Assembly: GCF_020884795.1 (NCBI RefSeq)
Contig: NZ_BBZF01000019.1
Coordinates: forward strand, 45,673 to 109,672
Direction of reading: 5' to 3'
Length of the DNA stretch: 64,000 nt
Source of the DNA: Micromonospora okii
GTDB taxonomy: Bacteria; Actinomycetota; Actinomycetes; Mycobacteriales; Micromonosporaceae
Position numbers and translations under genes: made by a program. Below, piece after piece: positions 52,179 through 61,668 of the stretch; positions within the stretch are counted from its first letter, which is position 1; every line of letters begins with the position of its first letter. The notes under the pieces were generated by a model. That model saw only the letters and a list, made by a program, of their open reading frames with translations. It had not been told where the DNA came from and made no database searches.

Positions 52179-52877
52179 ATGAGGACCTGGCAGGTGGGCG
52201 ACGTGATGACCACGGACGTCGCCACGGTGGGGGAGGAGACCCCGTACCGGGAGATCGTGGACGTGCTCGTGCGCCGGGGGATCAGCGCCGTGCCGGTGGT
52301 CGACGGGTTCCGTCGGGTGCTGGGCGTGGTCTCGGAGGCGGACCTGCTGCACAAGGTCGAGCGGGCCGGGAATCCGGAGGAGCGGCGGGTCTTCGAGGGG
52401 CGGCGCCGGCGGATCGGCCGGGAGAAGGCCGACGCCCTCATCGCCCGGGACCTGATGACCGCGCCGGCCGTGACGACCTGCCCGCAGGCGTCCCTGTCGG
52501 CCGCGGCGCGGCAGATGGACCGGGAGGCGGTCAAGCGGCTGCCCGTCCTGGACGACCTCGGCCGGCTCGCCGGCATCGTCACCCGGGGCGACCTGCTCCG
52601 CGTGCACCTGCGCAGCGACGCCGACATCCGCGAGGAGGTCGTGCGCGAGGTGCTGCGCGGCGTGCTGTCCGTGCGGGACGGGCTGGTGACCGTGCGGGTG
52701 CGCGACGGCGAGGTCACCCTGGACGGTCGGCTGGACCGGCGCAGCGCGGTCGAGCTGGCCGGCCGGCTGGCCGCGCAGGTCGGCGGCGTCGTGCGGGTCG
52801 TCAACACCATCGGGTACGACGTCGACGACAGCCTGCTCGTGGAGCTGGACGCCGGGCGGGCCACGCCGGTGGCCTGA
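52179..52877 (+). CDS. CBS-pair and BON domain protein
   Basis: 232 aa. Two CBS motifs (VGDVMTTDVATVGEETPY, ISAVPVVDGFRRVLGVVSEADLL; ARDLMTAPAVTTCPQASL, VKRLPVLDDLGRLAGIVTRGDLL) form a nucleotide-binding pair, followed by a BON domain (DIREEVVREVLRGVL...VRVRDGEVTLDG). Such proteins are common in the hypoxia or dormancy response of actinobacteria. ATG 52179 has GGGAGG upstream. Confidence 0.9.
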   Translation: MRTWQVGDVMTTDVATVGEETPYREIVDVLVRRGISAVPVVDGFRRVLGVVSEADLLHKVERAGNPEERRVFEGRRRRIGREKADALIARDLMTAPAVTTCPQASLSAAARQMDREAVKRLPVLDDLGRLAGIVTRGDLLRVHLRSDADIREEVVREVLRGVLSVRDGLVTVRVRDGEVTLDGRLDRRSAVELAGRLAAQVGGVVRVVNTIGYDVDDSLLVELDAGRATPVA

Positions 52878-52904
52878 CCGCCCCGGGCGGCCGGCCGGGC
52901 GGCG

Positions 52905-54041
52905 TCACCACTGCCCGGCCGGCACCTCGGCCGTCTCGGGGGCCAGTCGGGCCACGGGCACGCCCTCCTGGGCGGCCCACCCGACGGCGTGCCGGACGTC
53001 GCCCACGGGCAGCGGCCGGCGGGTGGTGACGGTGACCGCCGCGTGCACCGCGAAGGACACGAAGGGGTACGACTGGGCGAGGCCGCCCACGGCCTCGTGG
53101 ACCTGTCCGGCCACCGCCACGGCCTGTTCCTCGGTCAGCGCGGGCAGGATCAGCAGGTACTCCTGCTCCGACAGGCGCACCGCCCGGTCGACCGGGCGCA
53201 GCGACGCGGTGACCGCCCCGATCACCGCCTGCGTCTCCCGGGCCACGCTGCGCCGCCCGAAGCGCTCGGGCGCGCCCGCCGGCTCGTCCACCCGGACCCC
53301 GATCAACGCCACCGGCAGCGTGCCCGAGGCGGTGACGCCGTCCGCGCCGGACCAGCGGCGCATTCCCGCCTCGTCCAGCAGCGGTACGCCGCCGCCCTCG
53401 GACGCGCCGCCCCGGTCGGCGGCGCCCTGGCCCGCCGCCCAGCGGGCCCGCGCCGCCCGCTCGGCGCGGGAGAACATCACGCGCAGCGCGGCCTCGCCGC
53501 GCGGCTCACCGGGCGTCGCCGGCAGGTCGCGGACCCGGGCCAGCGTCTCGTCCACGGCGGCGCGGGCCGGCGCGGGCAGCCGGTCGGCGAGCTGGTCGCG
53601 CAGCCGCACGACCTCGTGCAGCGCCTCGTCCCGGCGGAACCCCCACCGCCCGTCGAAGAGCCGGCCGGACTCCAGCGTGGCCGCCGGCTCCACCTCCGCC
53701 CGGTCGTGGGCGACGAGGGCCGCGCCGAAGCGGGGCGTCAGCGCGACCACGCTCCACTCCCGGGCCAGGTCCTCGGCCTCGTCCAGGACCACCCCGTACG
53801 CCCCGACGGGAAGCGCCTCGGGGCGCTGCCCGACCACCGCCACCACGGTCGCCGCGGCGCACTCGGCGATCCGCTCGTACACCGCCCGCTCGCGCTCCAG
53901 GTAGGGCATCCGCTGGAACAGCGCGACCACCACGAGGGGCCCGTCCTCGGCGACGGCCAGGGCGGCGCTCTCGATGGCGTGGGAGACAGCGACGAGGCTG
54001 CGCTTGGTCAGAAGTTCCGGAGCCCGTCCACTGTGCAACAC
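52905..54041 (-). CDS. DICT sensory domain protein with degenerate GGDEF-like domain
   Basis: 378 aa. The N-terminal half LLTKRSLVAVSHAIESAALA with VVVALFQRMPYLERE matches the DICT domain, found with two-component and c-di-GMP signalling proteins. The C-terminal half has the size and pattern of a diguanylate cyclase domain, but its active loop is SEQEYLLIL instead of GGDEF/GGEEF, so catalysis is unlikely; it may bind a nucleotide. GTG 54041 follows TAGGCT six bases upstream and may be leaderless. Confidence 0.7.
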   Translation of the reverse strand: MLHSGRAPELLTKRSLVAVSHAIESAALAVAEDGPLVVVALFQRMPYLERERAVYERIAECAAATVVAVVGQRPEALPVGAYGVVLDEAEDLAREWSVVALTPRFGAALVAHDRAEVEPAATLESGRLFDGRWGFRRDEALHEVVRLRDQLADRLPAPARAAVDETLARVRDLPATPGEPRGEAALRVMFSRAERAARARWAAGQGAADRGGASEGGGVPLLDEAGMRRWSGADGVTASGTLPVALIGVRVDEPAGAPERFGRRSVARETQAVIGAVTASLRPVDRAVRLSEQEYLLILPALTEEQAVAVAGQVHEAVGGLAQSYPFVSFAVHAAVTVTTRRPLPVGDVRHAVGWAAQEGVPVARLAPETAEVPAGQW

Positions 54042-54208
54042 CCGCTGAGCCTAGAGAATCGGGTCCACCGTCCCCTCCGCCGGCCCCGGCTCCCGTGGGG
54101 CTCCCGAGGCCGGCGGCGGCGGCGCGATTCGGGCGTACCGGCGGGAGGGCCGCCATGATCGACGGCCTAGACTCGGGCCGTCGGCGGCGCGACGGACGGA
54201 ACGGGCGG

Positions 54209-55102
54209 ATGACGAGCAGCGGTACTGACGACGGCTCCCTGCTGCGCCCCGTGGCGGCGTCGACCGGGCGCGGTCCGGTCCTCGTCCGCGCCGGCCAGGT
54301 CGTGTACGCGGGCCGGCGGCTCGGCGAGCTGCTGCACGGCCGCCCGCCCGGCGTCACCGGGCACCAGTGGAGCTCGGCGGCCCGGGAGGGCTTCGACCAC
54401 GTGGTGTGCGCCGGCGACACCGGCCGCCCGCTGTTCGCCGTCGGGATCGGCCCGCCCGCGCCGGCCAACTCCGCGGCCCAGCGCGCCGAGCGGATGGCGA
54501 ACGCGGTCTGCGCGGCGGCCGGCCTGCCGGTGCTGCGGATCGTCTCGCCCACCCTGCGCGCCGCCGACCACGGTCGGCGGATCGTCGAGTACGTCATCGA
54601 CGCGCGCGGGTACGCCGACGCCGTCGGCCCGGAGCCGGAGCACCCCGAGGCGGGGGAGGCGACGCCCGTGGCGTTCCGGGACATCGTCGGGCGGCTACCC
54701 GACGGGCGCAGCGGCCACGTCAACGACCTCGGCGCCCTGGCCCGGGCGGCGGCCGTCGAGGCGTACGTGGCGCGGCGGCTGGTCGACCCGATCGTCCGTG
54801 GCCTGCACGTGCGCTGGGCGGACGGCCCGGCCGAGGGCTGGAGCTGGGTCGAGGTGCTTCCCGGCCACTGCCTCGTGGAGCGGGTCGAGGTCTTCCCGCA
54901 CCGCTTCTCCTGTGGGGTGGACGCGGCCCGGTTCGCCGAGGACCTGGCCGCCGTGGCGGTGGGCGAGCGGCTGCGCGGCCCCGACGACGCGCCGCCGGGC
55001 CTGGTGCCCCGGGAACGGCTCGACGGCGACATCCGTAACCTGCGCGAGCGGCGCGCCGAGATGCGCGACGGCTTTGGCTTCGACCACCTCTGCGCCGACT
55101 GA
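54209..55102 (+). CDS. DUF2726-like protein, 297 aa
   Basis: The segment REGFDHVVCAGDTGRPLFAVGI, then RMANAVCAAAGLPVLRI, resembles DUF2726, a nuclease-like fold with a conserved Asp and hydrophobic strands. The rest (HVRWADGPAEGWSWVEVLPGHCLVERVEVFPHRFSC) is not recognised. The start is ATG 54209, with a further ATG at 54155 possible. Divergent from the DICT gene. Function unknown. Confidence 0.6.
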   Translation: MTSSGTDDGSLLRPVAASTGRGPVLVRAGQVVYAGRRLGELLHGRPPGVTGHQWSSAAREGFDHVVCAGDTGRPLFAVGIGPPAPANSAAQRAERMANAVCAAAGLPVLRIVSPTLRAADHGRRIVEYVIDARGYADAVGPEPEHPEAGEATPVAFRDIVGRLPDGRSGHVNDLGALARAAAVEAYVARRLVDPIVRGLHVRWADGPAEGWSWVEVLPGHCLVERVEVFPHRFSCGVDAARFAEDLAAVAVGERLRGPDDAPPGLVPRERLDGDIRNLRERRAEMRDGFGFDHLCAD

Positions 55103-55688
55103 GCGGGGCCGGGCGCACCGTTCCGCCGAGCCGGATTCTCCTTACCCGCGCTGCGGCCCAATGCGCCGCCCCGCCGTTTTCCCGATCACCGGTGAACCCT
55201 CGCCGCCGCGCAACCGTGGCCGGGTGTGAATGGTCACAGATCTCCGGCCCCGGCGTCGGGCGGGCCGGCCCGCGATGCGGAAAGGGCATCGCCGGGCGTC
55301 GACGCGCCACCCGGCCGGTCGAAGTGATCCCCGCCGAGGCGGTCAACCGGAATCGATCAGCGCGGCGGGGTCGCGAGTGGGGGCATCGGATCGCGCGGAA
55401 GAGCAATTCGGCCCGCCGCCGCTCGGGGGCGCGTCGGTGCCGGCGGTAACGGGCGCGGTGTCGACCGCATGCGGTTGTCGACACGCGTGCGTTGCGTCCG
55501 GTGTCGCCGCCGGAACTGCGTGGGGCGGGTGCCGGCTTCGTGCCGCGACGGGTCGACCGCGGTCCGGCCCGACGGGTCGACGGCGAGGTCAACCGCCGAA
55601 AAGTGCCCGGGATCCGCCGGAAAGTGCCCGGGGTCACGCCGAGGCCGGCGCGACCCCGGTGCGGTCGGGTCGTGAGTGGGCGGACCGC
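55103..55688. other. 586-bp gene-free region upstream of the Lsr2 gene end
   Basis: No open frame shows convincing coding character on either strand. The region contains many GTCGAC and GGGTCGAC-like motifs near 55460-55580 and a tandem repeat (55593-55633). It lies downstream of both flanking genes (a plus-strand stop at 55102 and a minus-strand stop at 55689), so it could hold terminators or an unseen small RNA. Confidence 0.5.
55593..55633. repeat. Tandem 21-bp repeat
   Basis: CCGCCGAAAAGTGCCCGGG (55593-55611), then CCGCCGGAAAGTGCCCGGGG (55614-55633); two copies with period 21, two turns of DNA. Confidence 0.7.
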
Positions 55689-56036
55689 TCAGCGATTCTT
55701 GTAGGCCTCGACGACCGACACCGGGATGCGCCCACGGTCGGAAATCTCGTAGCCGTTCTTGCTCGCCCATTCCCGGATGGCCCGGTTCTGCTCGCGGTCC
55801 ATTCCCGAGACCGAACCCCGACCGGGGCGACGGACGGCCCGGGGAGCCTCCACCGGCCCCCTGCCGATACGCCGGCCGGCGTTGATGTAGGGGTCGAGTG
55901 CCTTGCGCAGGGTGCCGGCGTTCTCGTCCGACACATCGATGGTGTACGCCACGCCGTCCAGGCTGAACTCGACGGTCCGATCCGCCTTCCCGCCGTCGAG
56001 GTCATCAGTCAGAACGGTGATTACTTTCCGGGCCAT
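55689..56036 (-). CDS. lsr2: Lsr2-family nucleoid-associated protein
   Basis: 115 aa H-NS-like xenogeneic silencer of actinobacteria. The N-terminal oligomerisation domain (ARKVITVLTDDLDGGKADRTVEFSLDG) and the C-terminal AT-hook-like domain (IREWASKNGYEISDRGRIPVSVVEAY) with the DNA-binding RGR are intact. It binds AT-rich foreign DNA. ATG 56036 has GAGGAG nine bases upstream; a TTG at 56042 is too close. Many actinomycetes carry two or more lsr2 genes, so this need not be the principal copy. Confidence 0.95.
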   Translation of the reverse strand: MARKVITVLTDDLDGGKADRTVEFSLDGVAYTIDVSDENAGTLRKALDPYINAGRRIGRGPVEAPRAVRRPGRGSVSGMDREQNRAIREWASKNGYEISDRGRIPVSVVEAYKNR

Positions 56037-56183
56037 CGTCAATTACTCCTCGTGTGGGGCGGGGTGTGCTAAGAGTTTGACGTATCGCCGGGCAAATCCG
56101 CAAGAATATGCCCCGTTTGCATTCGGCGCGTCGACTTACGCGCGTCGGAATCCCGCTCGACCGGTGGAAATTGCCAGGCCGGG

Positions 56184-56825
56184 TCAGTCGGCGAGCAGAC
56201 CGGCGTGCCCGGCCAGGGCGGCGGCCTCGGTGCGGCTGGAGACCCGCAGCCGGCGCAGCAGCGCCGCGGTCATCCGCTTCACGGTCCGCTCGGAGACGTG
56301 CAGCTCCTCGGCGATCTCGACCGTGCTCTGTCCGGCCGCGATCAGTTGCAGCAGCCGCCGCTCCTCCGTGTCCAGCCCGCTCGGGGGCCGGCGGGTGGGC
56401 GTCAGCAGGCCGCGCAGCAGGGGCCCCGGCAGCACGGCCCACCCGTCGAGGATCGCCAGCAACGGCGGCAGCAACTCCTCGGGCTCGCTGCTCTTGGGCA
56501 GGAGACCCTCCGCGCCGGCGCGCAGCGCCTCCAGCGCCGGAGCCGGGTCGTCGGAGCCGGACATGGCGACCACCCGCACCCGTGGGGCGATCCGCCGGAT
56601 CGCGGCCACCGCGCGGATGCCGCCGGGCGGGGGCATGTGCAGGTCGACCAGGGCGAGGTCGGGTTGGCAGCGGCTGACCAGCCCGGCCGCCCCGGACGCG
56701 TCCGCGGTCGAGCCGACCACCGCGGCCCGCCCCCGCGTGGTGGCCGGCAGCAGCAACTCCAGGCCGCGGACGAAGAGGGGATGGTCGTCCACGACCGCGA
56801 GCCGCAGGGTCGGGGGCTCGGACAT
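56184..56825 (-). CDS. NarL/LuxR-family response regulator
   Basis: 213 aa. Receiver domain with acidic pocket VVDDHP, phosphorylatable Asp in LVDLHMP, and Lys in LLPKSSEPEE, then a LuxR-type HTH (RRLLQLIAAGQSTVEIAEELHVSERTVKRM). No histidine kinase gene is adjacent. ATG 56825 lies just before the receiver domain. It is divergent from the truncated Mn-catalase gene, 41 bp away. Confidence 0.9.
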   Translation of the reverse strand: MSEPPTLRLAVVDDHPLFVRGLELLLPATTRGRAAVVGSTADASGAAGLVSRCQPDLALVDLHMPPPGGIRAVAAIRRIAPRVRVVAMSGSDDPAPALEALRAGAEGLLPKSSEPEELLPPLLAILDGWAVLPGPLLRGLLTPTRRPPSGLDTEERRLLQLIAAGQSTVEIAEELHVSERTVKRMTAALLRRLRVSSRTEAAALAGHAGLLAD

Positions 56826-56865
56826 GCCTGTTTTCTTCCCGAGCGGGTAAGGATCATGCGCCTGT

Positions 56866-57567
56866 GTGCCGGTATCAGGCGATAAGCGAGGGGAGTCTGG
56901 GGGATGCGCGTTCGGGGCGGGTTTCGCACCCGGTGGCCTGCTGGAGAACGCCCCGCTGTCGTTGGAGGACGCCGCCGGGGCCAACCCGATGGTCGGGGCG
57001 ATCTACGGCGGGTCCAACCCGGCGCACTTCATCCACGGCGGCGGCGGCGCCCTGGCGGTGGACAGCAGCGGCGTGCCGTGGAACGGCAACTTCATCACCG
57101 CCAGCGGCAACCTGATGGCCGACTTCCAGCTCAACGTGACGGCGGAGGCGCAGGGCCGGTTGCAGGTGTCCCGGCTGTTCGGCATGACCGACGACCCGGG
57201 TGTCAAGCAGATGCTCCGCTTCCTGCTGGCCCGCGACACCATGCACCAGAACATGTGGCTGGCCGCGATCGAGCAGTTGAAGGAGGACGGCCTGGAGGAG
57301 ATGCCGGTGCCGGACGCCTTCCCGGACTCCAAGGAGTTCGCCGAGTTCAGCTACACGTACCTGGACTTCTCGCCCGGGGACGACGCGGCGCAGGGGCGGT
57401 GGGCGTCCGGGCCGAGCCCGGACGGCAAGGGCGAGTTCCGCTACGACAACAGCCCCCGCGCGCACGCCCCCGAGCCGGTGCTGCCCCCGGGCGACCCGCG
57501 CCTGTACGGCACCAACCCCGGCATGGCCGGGGGCATGGTCAACAAGGTCAAGAGCAAGCTCACCTGA
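56866..57567 (+). pseudogene. Manganese catalase, N-terminally truncated
   Basis: The part from LLENAPLSLEDAAGANPMVG (about residue 25) to the end matches the C-terminal two thirds of Mn-catalases: GGGALAVDSSGVPWNGNFI, NVTAEAQGRLQVSRL and LLARDTMHQNMW (with the second Glu and His ligands). About 80 residues at the N-terminus are missing, including the first Glu and the Glu-His pair of the dimanganese site, so it cannot be active. The first 24 codons (MPVSGDKRGESGG...) look unrelated. A deletion that joined the regulator's upstream region to the catalase is likely; the remaining frame is open. Confidence 0.8.
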
Positions 57568-57635
57568 CACCGTGGCGCCGGGCCGTCCGCGCGTCGTGGG
57601 CGGCCCGGCCGTGTCGCACCCGAGGGAGGTGTGCC

Positions 57636-58739
57636 GTGACCGAGTTGGTACTGCGTCCGCTGGCGGACGCCTTCATGCAGGTGGGTGTCTACGTCGCCGT
57701 CATGGTGGCCCTGTTCGGCTGGCTGCGCTGGCGCTACGGCGACCGGGTCACCGACGGGCTGACCAACCGGCCGAGGCTCGGCCCGCTGGTCGGGGCGCTG
57801 CTCGGGGTGAGCCCGGGCTGCGGCGGGGCCATCGTGCTGATGCCGCTGTACGCCCGGGGGAAGGTCTCCTTCGGCACCGTCGTCGCCGCGCTGGCCGCCA
57901 CCATGGGCGACTCGTCGTGGGTGGTGATCGCCGCCGATCCCGCCTTCGCCCTGCGCCTGCACCTGCTGCTGTTCGCCGTCGGCCTGGTCACCGGGTACGT
58001 CGTGGACGCCCTCGGCATCGACCCGGCCCGGGCGGGCGCGGTGCCCCACGCCACCGCCGGCCCGTCGACCGCCCCGGCGCTGCCCGTCCCCGTGCCGGCC
58101 GCCGAGCGCCGGTGGCTGGCCCGGCTGGGCCGCCGGAGCCCGGCGACCGCCTTCTGGGGGCTGACCACGCCGGCCTTCCTGGTCTCGGTGCCGGTGGTGT
58201 TCCAGCTCGTCGACCCGGCGGCGCTGGCGAGGCCGCTCGGCGGGGTCGACCCGTACCTCGCGCTGGGGGTGCTCGGCACGCTCGTCGCCGGGCTGATCTT
58301 CGCCGCCGGTCGGGGGCGGCTGGCCGACGACAGCCTGGAGACCGCCCACTGCCGGTCGATGCGCGACACGCTGCGGCACAGCGCGCACGAGGCGTCCTTC
58401 GTGACCGTCTGGGTGGCCGTCGCGTACGTCGCCTGGGCGGTGTTCAGCGCCACCACCGGCTTCGACGGCTCGCAGATCGCCCTGGCCGGGATCGCCGGGG
58501 TGCTGGTCGGCGCGGGGATCGGCCTGATCCCCGGGTGCGCCGTCCAGATCGTCTTCACCGGCCTGTTCATCAGCGGCGGGCTGCCGCTGTCGACCCTGGT
58601 CGCCAACGCGGTCAGCCAGGACGGCGACGCGCTGATCCCGCTGGCGGCGCTGCGCCGCCGGTCGGCCGCCCTGGCCACCGTCATCACCACGGTCCCCGCC
58701 GCGGCCGTCGGCGCGGCCGTGCTCGTCCTGCACGGCTGA
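57636..58739 (+). CDS. Putative metal exporter (10-TM, possibly manganese)
   Basis: 367 aa with about ten hydrophobic segments in two related halves, each with a Pro-Gly-Cys motif in the membrane (GVSPGCGGAIVLMPLY and GLIPGCAVQIVFTGLF). This arrangement is seen in the putative heavy-metal exporters distantly related to ArsP, often annotated as manganese transporters. Its neighbour is a Mn-catalase remnant, which supports manganese. GTG 57636 has GAGGGAGG upstream. It is followed by a small membrane protein. Confidence 0.75.
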   Translation: MTELVLRPLADAFMQVGVYVAVMVALFGWLRWRYGDRVTDGLTNRPRLGPLVGALLGVSPGCGGAIVLMPLYARGKVSFGTVVAALAATMGDSSWVVIAADPAFALRLHLLLFAVGLVTGYVVDALGIDPARAGAVPHATAGPSTAPALPVPVPAAERRWLARLGRRSPATAFWGLTTPAFLVSVPVVFQLVDPAALARPLGGVDPYLALGVLGTLVAGLIFAAGRGRLADDSLETAHCRSMRDTLRHSAHEASFVTVWVAVAYVAWAVFSATTGFDGSQIALAGIAGVLVGAGIGLIPGCAVQIVFTGLFISGGLPLSTLVANAVSQDGDALIPLAALRRRSAALATVITTVPAAAVGAAVLVLHG

Positions 58740-58762
58740 CGCCCCGACGCGAGGAGGCAAGG

Positions 58763-59068
58763 ATGTCGCACCACCCGAGCCCGGTGCCGCTGGGGCGTAC
58801 CCGGGTCAAGCTGGCGGTCTTCGCCGCCCTCGCGGTCGTGGCCGCCGTCGCCGGCCTGCCGGCCCCCACCGTGGCCGCACTGGCGCTGACCAGCCTGGCG
58901 ATCCCGCTCGCCGTCGCCCTGGCCGGCGGCGGGGGCCTGCTGCGGGCCCTCGTCCGGCCCGGGCGACGGCCCCCGGGCCGGACGGGCCGGGCCGGTGGCC
59001 GGCCGCCCGCGCCGACGGGCGTCAGGGACGGTCGCGGTCCCGGCGTACGGTCGTCCTGCGGCCCTTGA
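58763..59068 (+). CDS. Small membrane protein, 101 aa
   Basis: Two hydrophobic helices (residues 17-35 and 36-55), then an Arg/Gly/Pro-rich tail. Its start has GAGGAGG and lies 23 bp after the exporter stop, so it is probably in the same operon. The last 47 bases overlap the end of the convergent helicase gene, so the tail may be poorly conserved. No family recognised. Confidence 0.5.
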   Translation: MSHHPSPVPLGRTRVKLAVFAALAVVAAVAGLPAPTVAALALTSLAIPLAVALAGGGGLLRALVRPGRRPPGRTGRAGGRPPAPTGVRDGRGPGVRSSCGP

Positions 59069-60737
59069 TCGTGCTGCCGCGCAGCCCGGCGATCACCTCG
59101 TCGGCCACCGCGCTGGGCACCTCGACCAGCGAGAACCGGTCGGCGATCTCGATCGAGCCGATGTCCCGGCCGTTGATCCCGGTCTCCCCGGTGATCGCGC
59201 CCACCAGGTCCTGCGGGCGCACCCCGGCGCGCCGGCCCAGCCCGATGAAGACCTGCGTGGTCCCCGCCGAGCGGGGACGGCCGCCCGGCCGGCGGTCGCC
59301 GCCGCGCCCCTCGTACCCGGGGCGGGCCTCCCGCTGCGGGCGGACCGCCACCTGCGGGATCTCCTCCTCCCCGTCGTCGGCGGAGCCGGGCAGGGTCGCC
59401 TCGTGGGCCAGCTTCACCGCCGCGAGGGCGACCTCCATCAGGTCGAACTCGTCGGAGAGCGACTCCACGATCACCCGGAACGGGTCCAGGTCGTCCTCCA
59501 GCAGGCTCTCCCGCAGCGCCGCCTGGGTCAGCTCCAGCCGGCGGGTGCGCAGGTCCGCCACCGTGGGGATCTTGTCGATGGCGATCCGCTGCCCGGTGAC
59601 CCGCTCGATGGTCTTGAGCATTCGGTGCTCGCGCGGCTCGGCGAGGGTGATCGCCACCCCCTCGCGCCCGGCCCGGCCCACCCGGCCGATGCGGTGCACG
59701 TACGACTCGGGGGCCGACGGGACGTCGTAGTTGACCACGTGGGTGAGCTGCTCGACGTCCAGGCCCCGGGCCGCCACGTCGGTGGCGACCAGCAGGTCGG
59801 CGGTGCCGGCGCGCAGCCGCCCCATCACCCGGTCCCGCTGCTCCTGGCTCATCCCGCCGTGCAACGCCTCGGCCCGGTACCCCCGGCCGTTCATCGTCTC
59901 GGTGAGCCGGTCCACCTCCTCCCGGCTGCGGCAGAAGACGATCGCCGCCGTCGGGGACTCCACGTCCAGCACCCGGCCCAGCGCCGCCGGCTTGTGCGCC
60001 CGCGCGACGATGTACGCGCTCTGCCGCACCCGGGGCGTCTCGCCGGCCACCGGCTGCTCCCGGCCGATCTGGATGCGCACCGGGTCGCTCAGGTGCTGCC
60101 GGGCCATGCCGTCGATGCGCGAGGGCATCGTCGCCGAGAACAGCACGGTCTGCCGCTGCGCCGGGGCGTGCTCCAGGATCGCCTCGATGTCCTCGGCGAA
60201 GCCCATGTCGAGCATCTCGTCGGCCTCGTCGAGCACGACCGTGGCCAGCTCGCCCAGGCGCAGGGTGCCCCGGGCGATGTGGTCCAGGGCCCGGCCCGGG
60301 GTGGCCACCACCACGTCCACGCCCAGGTCCAGGGCGCGCAACTGCCGGCCGATCGGCTGGCCGCCGTAGATCGGCAGCACCCGGGCGCCCAGGTCCTTGC
60401 CGTACCGGTGGAACGCCTCGGAGACCTGCACCGCCAGCTCCCGCGTCGGCACCAGCACCAACGCCACCGGGTCGCCGCCGGTCCGGCCCTCGGGCATCCG
60501 CTGCAACAGCGGCAGCGCGAACGCGGCCGTCTTGCCCGTACCGGTGGCCGCCTGACCCAGCAGGTCCCGGCCGGCCAGCAGGGGAGGGATGGCCTCCCGC
60601 TGGATCGGGGTCGGCTCCTCGTAGCCGAGGGCGGACAGGGCGTTGAGCAGTTCGGCGCGCAGCCCGAGGTCGGTGAAGGCGCTGGCCTCGTCCTCGGCGC
60701 CGGGAAGCTGCGAATCTGGTGTCGGTGCGGAACTCAT
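59022..60737 (-). CDS. DEAD-box RNA helicase (CsdA/DbpA type)
   Basis: 571 aa. Q-motif and motif I (GYEEPTPIQREAIPPLL, ATGTGKTAAF), motif II DEADEMLDMGF, motif III SATMPSRI, motif VI HRIGRVGRAGREG, then a C-terminal DbpA-like RNA-binding domain (VFIGLGRRAGVRPQDLVGAI) after an RGG-like basic linker. It remodels structured RNA, e.g. in ribosome assembly and cold adaptation. ATG 60737 has a weak ribosome site. Monocistronic. Confidence 0.93.
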   Translation of the reverse strand: MSSAPTPDSQLPGAEDEASAFTDLGLRAELLNALSALGYEEPTPIQREAIPPLLAGRDLLGQAATGTGKTAAFALPLLQRMPEGRTGGDPVALVLVPTRELAVQVSEAFHRYGKDLGARVLPIYGGQPIGRQLRALDLGVDVVVATPGRALDHIARGTLRLGELATVVLDEADEMLDMGFAEDIEAILEHAPAQRQTVLFSATMPSRIDGMARQHLSDPVRIQIGREQPVAGETPRVRQSAYIVARAHKPAALGRVLDVESPTAAIVFCRSREEVDRLTETMNGRGYRAEALHGGMSQEQRDRVMGRLRAGTADLLVATDVAARGLDVEQLTHVVNYDVPSAPESYVHRIGRVGRAGREGVAITLAEPREHRMLKTIERVTGQRIAIDKIPTVADLRTRRLELTQAALRESLLEDDLDPFRVIVESLSDEFDLMEVALAAVKLAHEATLPGSADDGEEEIPQVAVRPQREARPGYEGRGGDRRPGGRPRSAGTTQVFIGLGRRAGVRPQDLVGAITGETGINGRDIGSIEIADRFSLVEVPSAVADEVIAGLRGSTIKGRRTTVRRDRDRP

Positions 60738-61009
60738 GCCACAAGCCTTTCATCACCCCGGCGGGCGCGTTTCGGCGACCGGCACACCCGCCCCGGCGAC
60801 CCCGCGCGCGGGGCGGCACCGGCGAGCGTTTGCCGTCCGCCGCGCCCACCGGAGGTCGGGACGCCGGATTGTTCTGGCCTGGCGTCATGTGCCAAAGGGC
60901 CGGGGCGCGGGCGGGTATCTGCGTCGGGCCCGGCGGCTCCTGAAGTCGTGACCTGGCCGACCCGCACGTCCCGGGTCGGCCACCGCCCGTCGATGGGAGA
61001 CACGTCGTC

Positions 61010-61609
61010 ATGGCAATCCTGGGAACCCGCGCCCGCCGCGCGGCGCTGACCCTGCTCGCCGGCACGGCCCTGGCCGGCCTGCTGGGCGCCACCGCCACCG
61101 CCGCCCCGCCACAGGCGGAGCCGGACCGGATCATGACCGTCACCGACATCTACATCAGGGACGTCGTCGCCGACCTCGGGTACCAGCCGCACATGGGCAC
61201 CCCGCTCTGGAACAGCTCCGACATCAAGGTCTGCCCGACCGCCGTGGAGTGCGCCACCAGCCAGTGGCCGGTCGTCGGCATGACGAACTACGTCTTCGTC
61301 AAGCTGCGCAACCCCGGGCCGTACGGCTCGGGCACCGACACCGGCATCCTGCGGCTCCTCCGCACCACCCCGGGCGGCGGAAGGACCTGGCCGTTGGACT
61401 GGACCCAGATTGCCGCACAGACCGTGACCGTCCCCCCGGGCGTGACGACGGTCGTCATCCCGTGGGGTGCCGTCCCCGGGCCCGGTCACTTCTCCATCCT
61501 GGCCCGCTGGGAGTCGCCGAACGACCCGATCGTCTTCGAGGGCCCGGACATCTCCATCAACACCCAGTACAACAACAACATCGCCTGGAAGGACCTGTTG
61601 TCCGTCTGA
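61010..61609 (+). CDS. Secreted protein of unknown function, 199 aa
   Basis: Signal peptide RARRAALTLLAGTALAGLLG with cleavage after ATATA near residue 31. The mature part shows VTDIYIRDVVADLGYQPH and FVKLRNPGPYGSGTDTG, a beta-sandwich pattern of the CARDB or Ig-like type, and two Cys in KVCPTAVECAT that may form a disulfide. No catalytic motif seen. ATG 61010 has GGGAGA upstream. Confidence 0.7.
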   Translation: MAILGTRARRAALTLLAGTALAGLLGATATAAPPQAEPDRIMTVTDIYIRDVVADLGYQPHMGTPLWNSSDIKVCPTAVECATSQWPVVGMTNYVFVKLRNPGPYGSGTDTGILRLLRTTPGGGRTWPLDWTQIAAQTVTVPPGVTTVVIPWGAVPGPGHFSILARWESPNDPIVFEGPDISINTQYNNNIAWKDLLSV

Positions 61610-61668
61610 CCGTAGGCGGCGACGAAATCATTCGTCCTCGCGCACGGGAACTCGTAGTGTCGGCCGGC

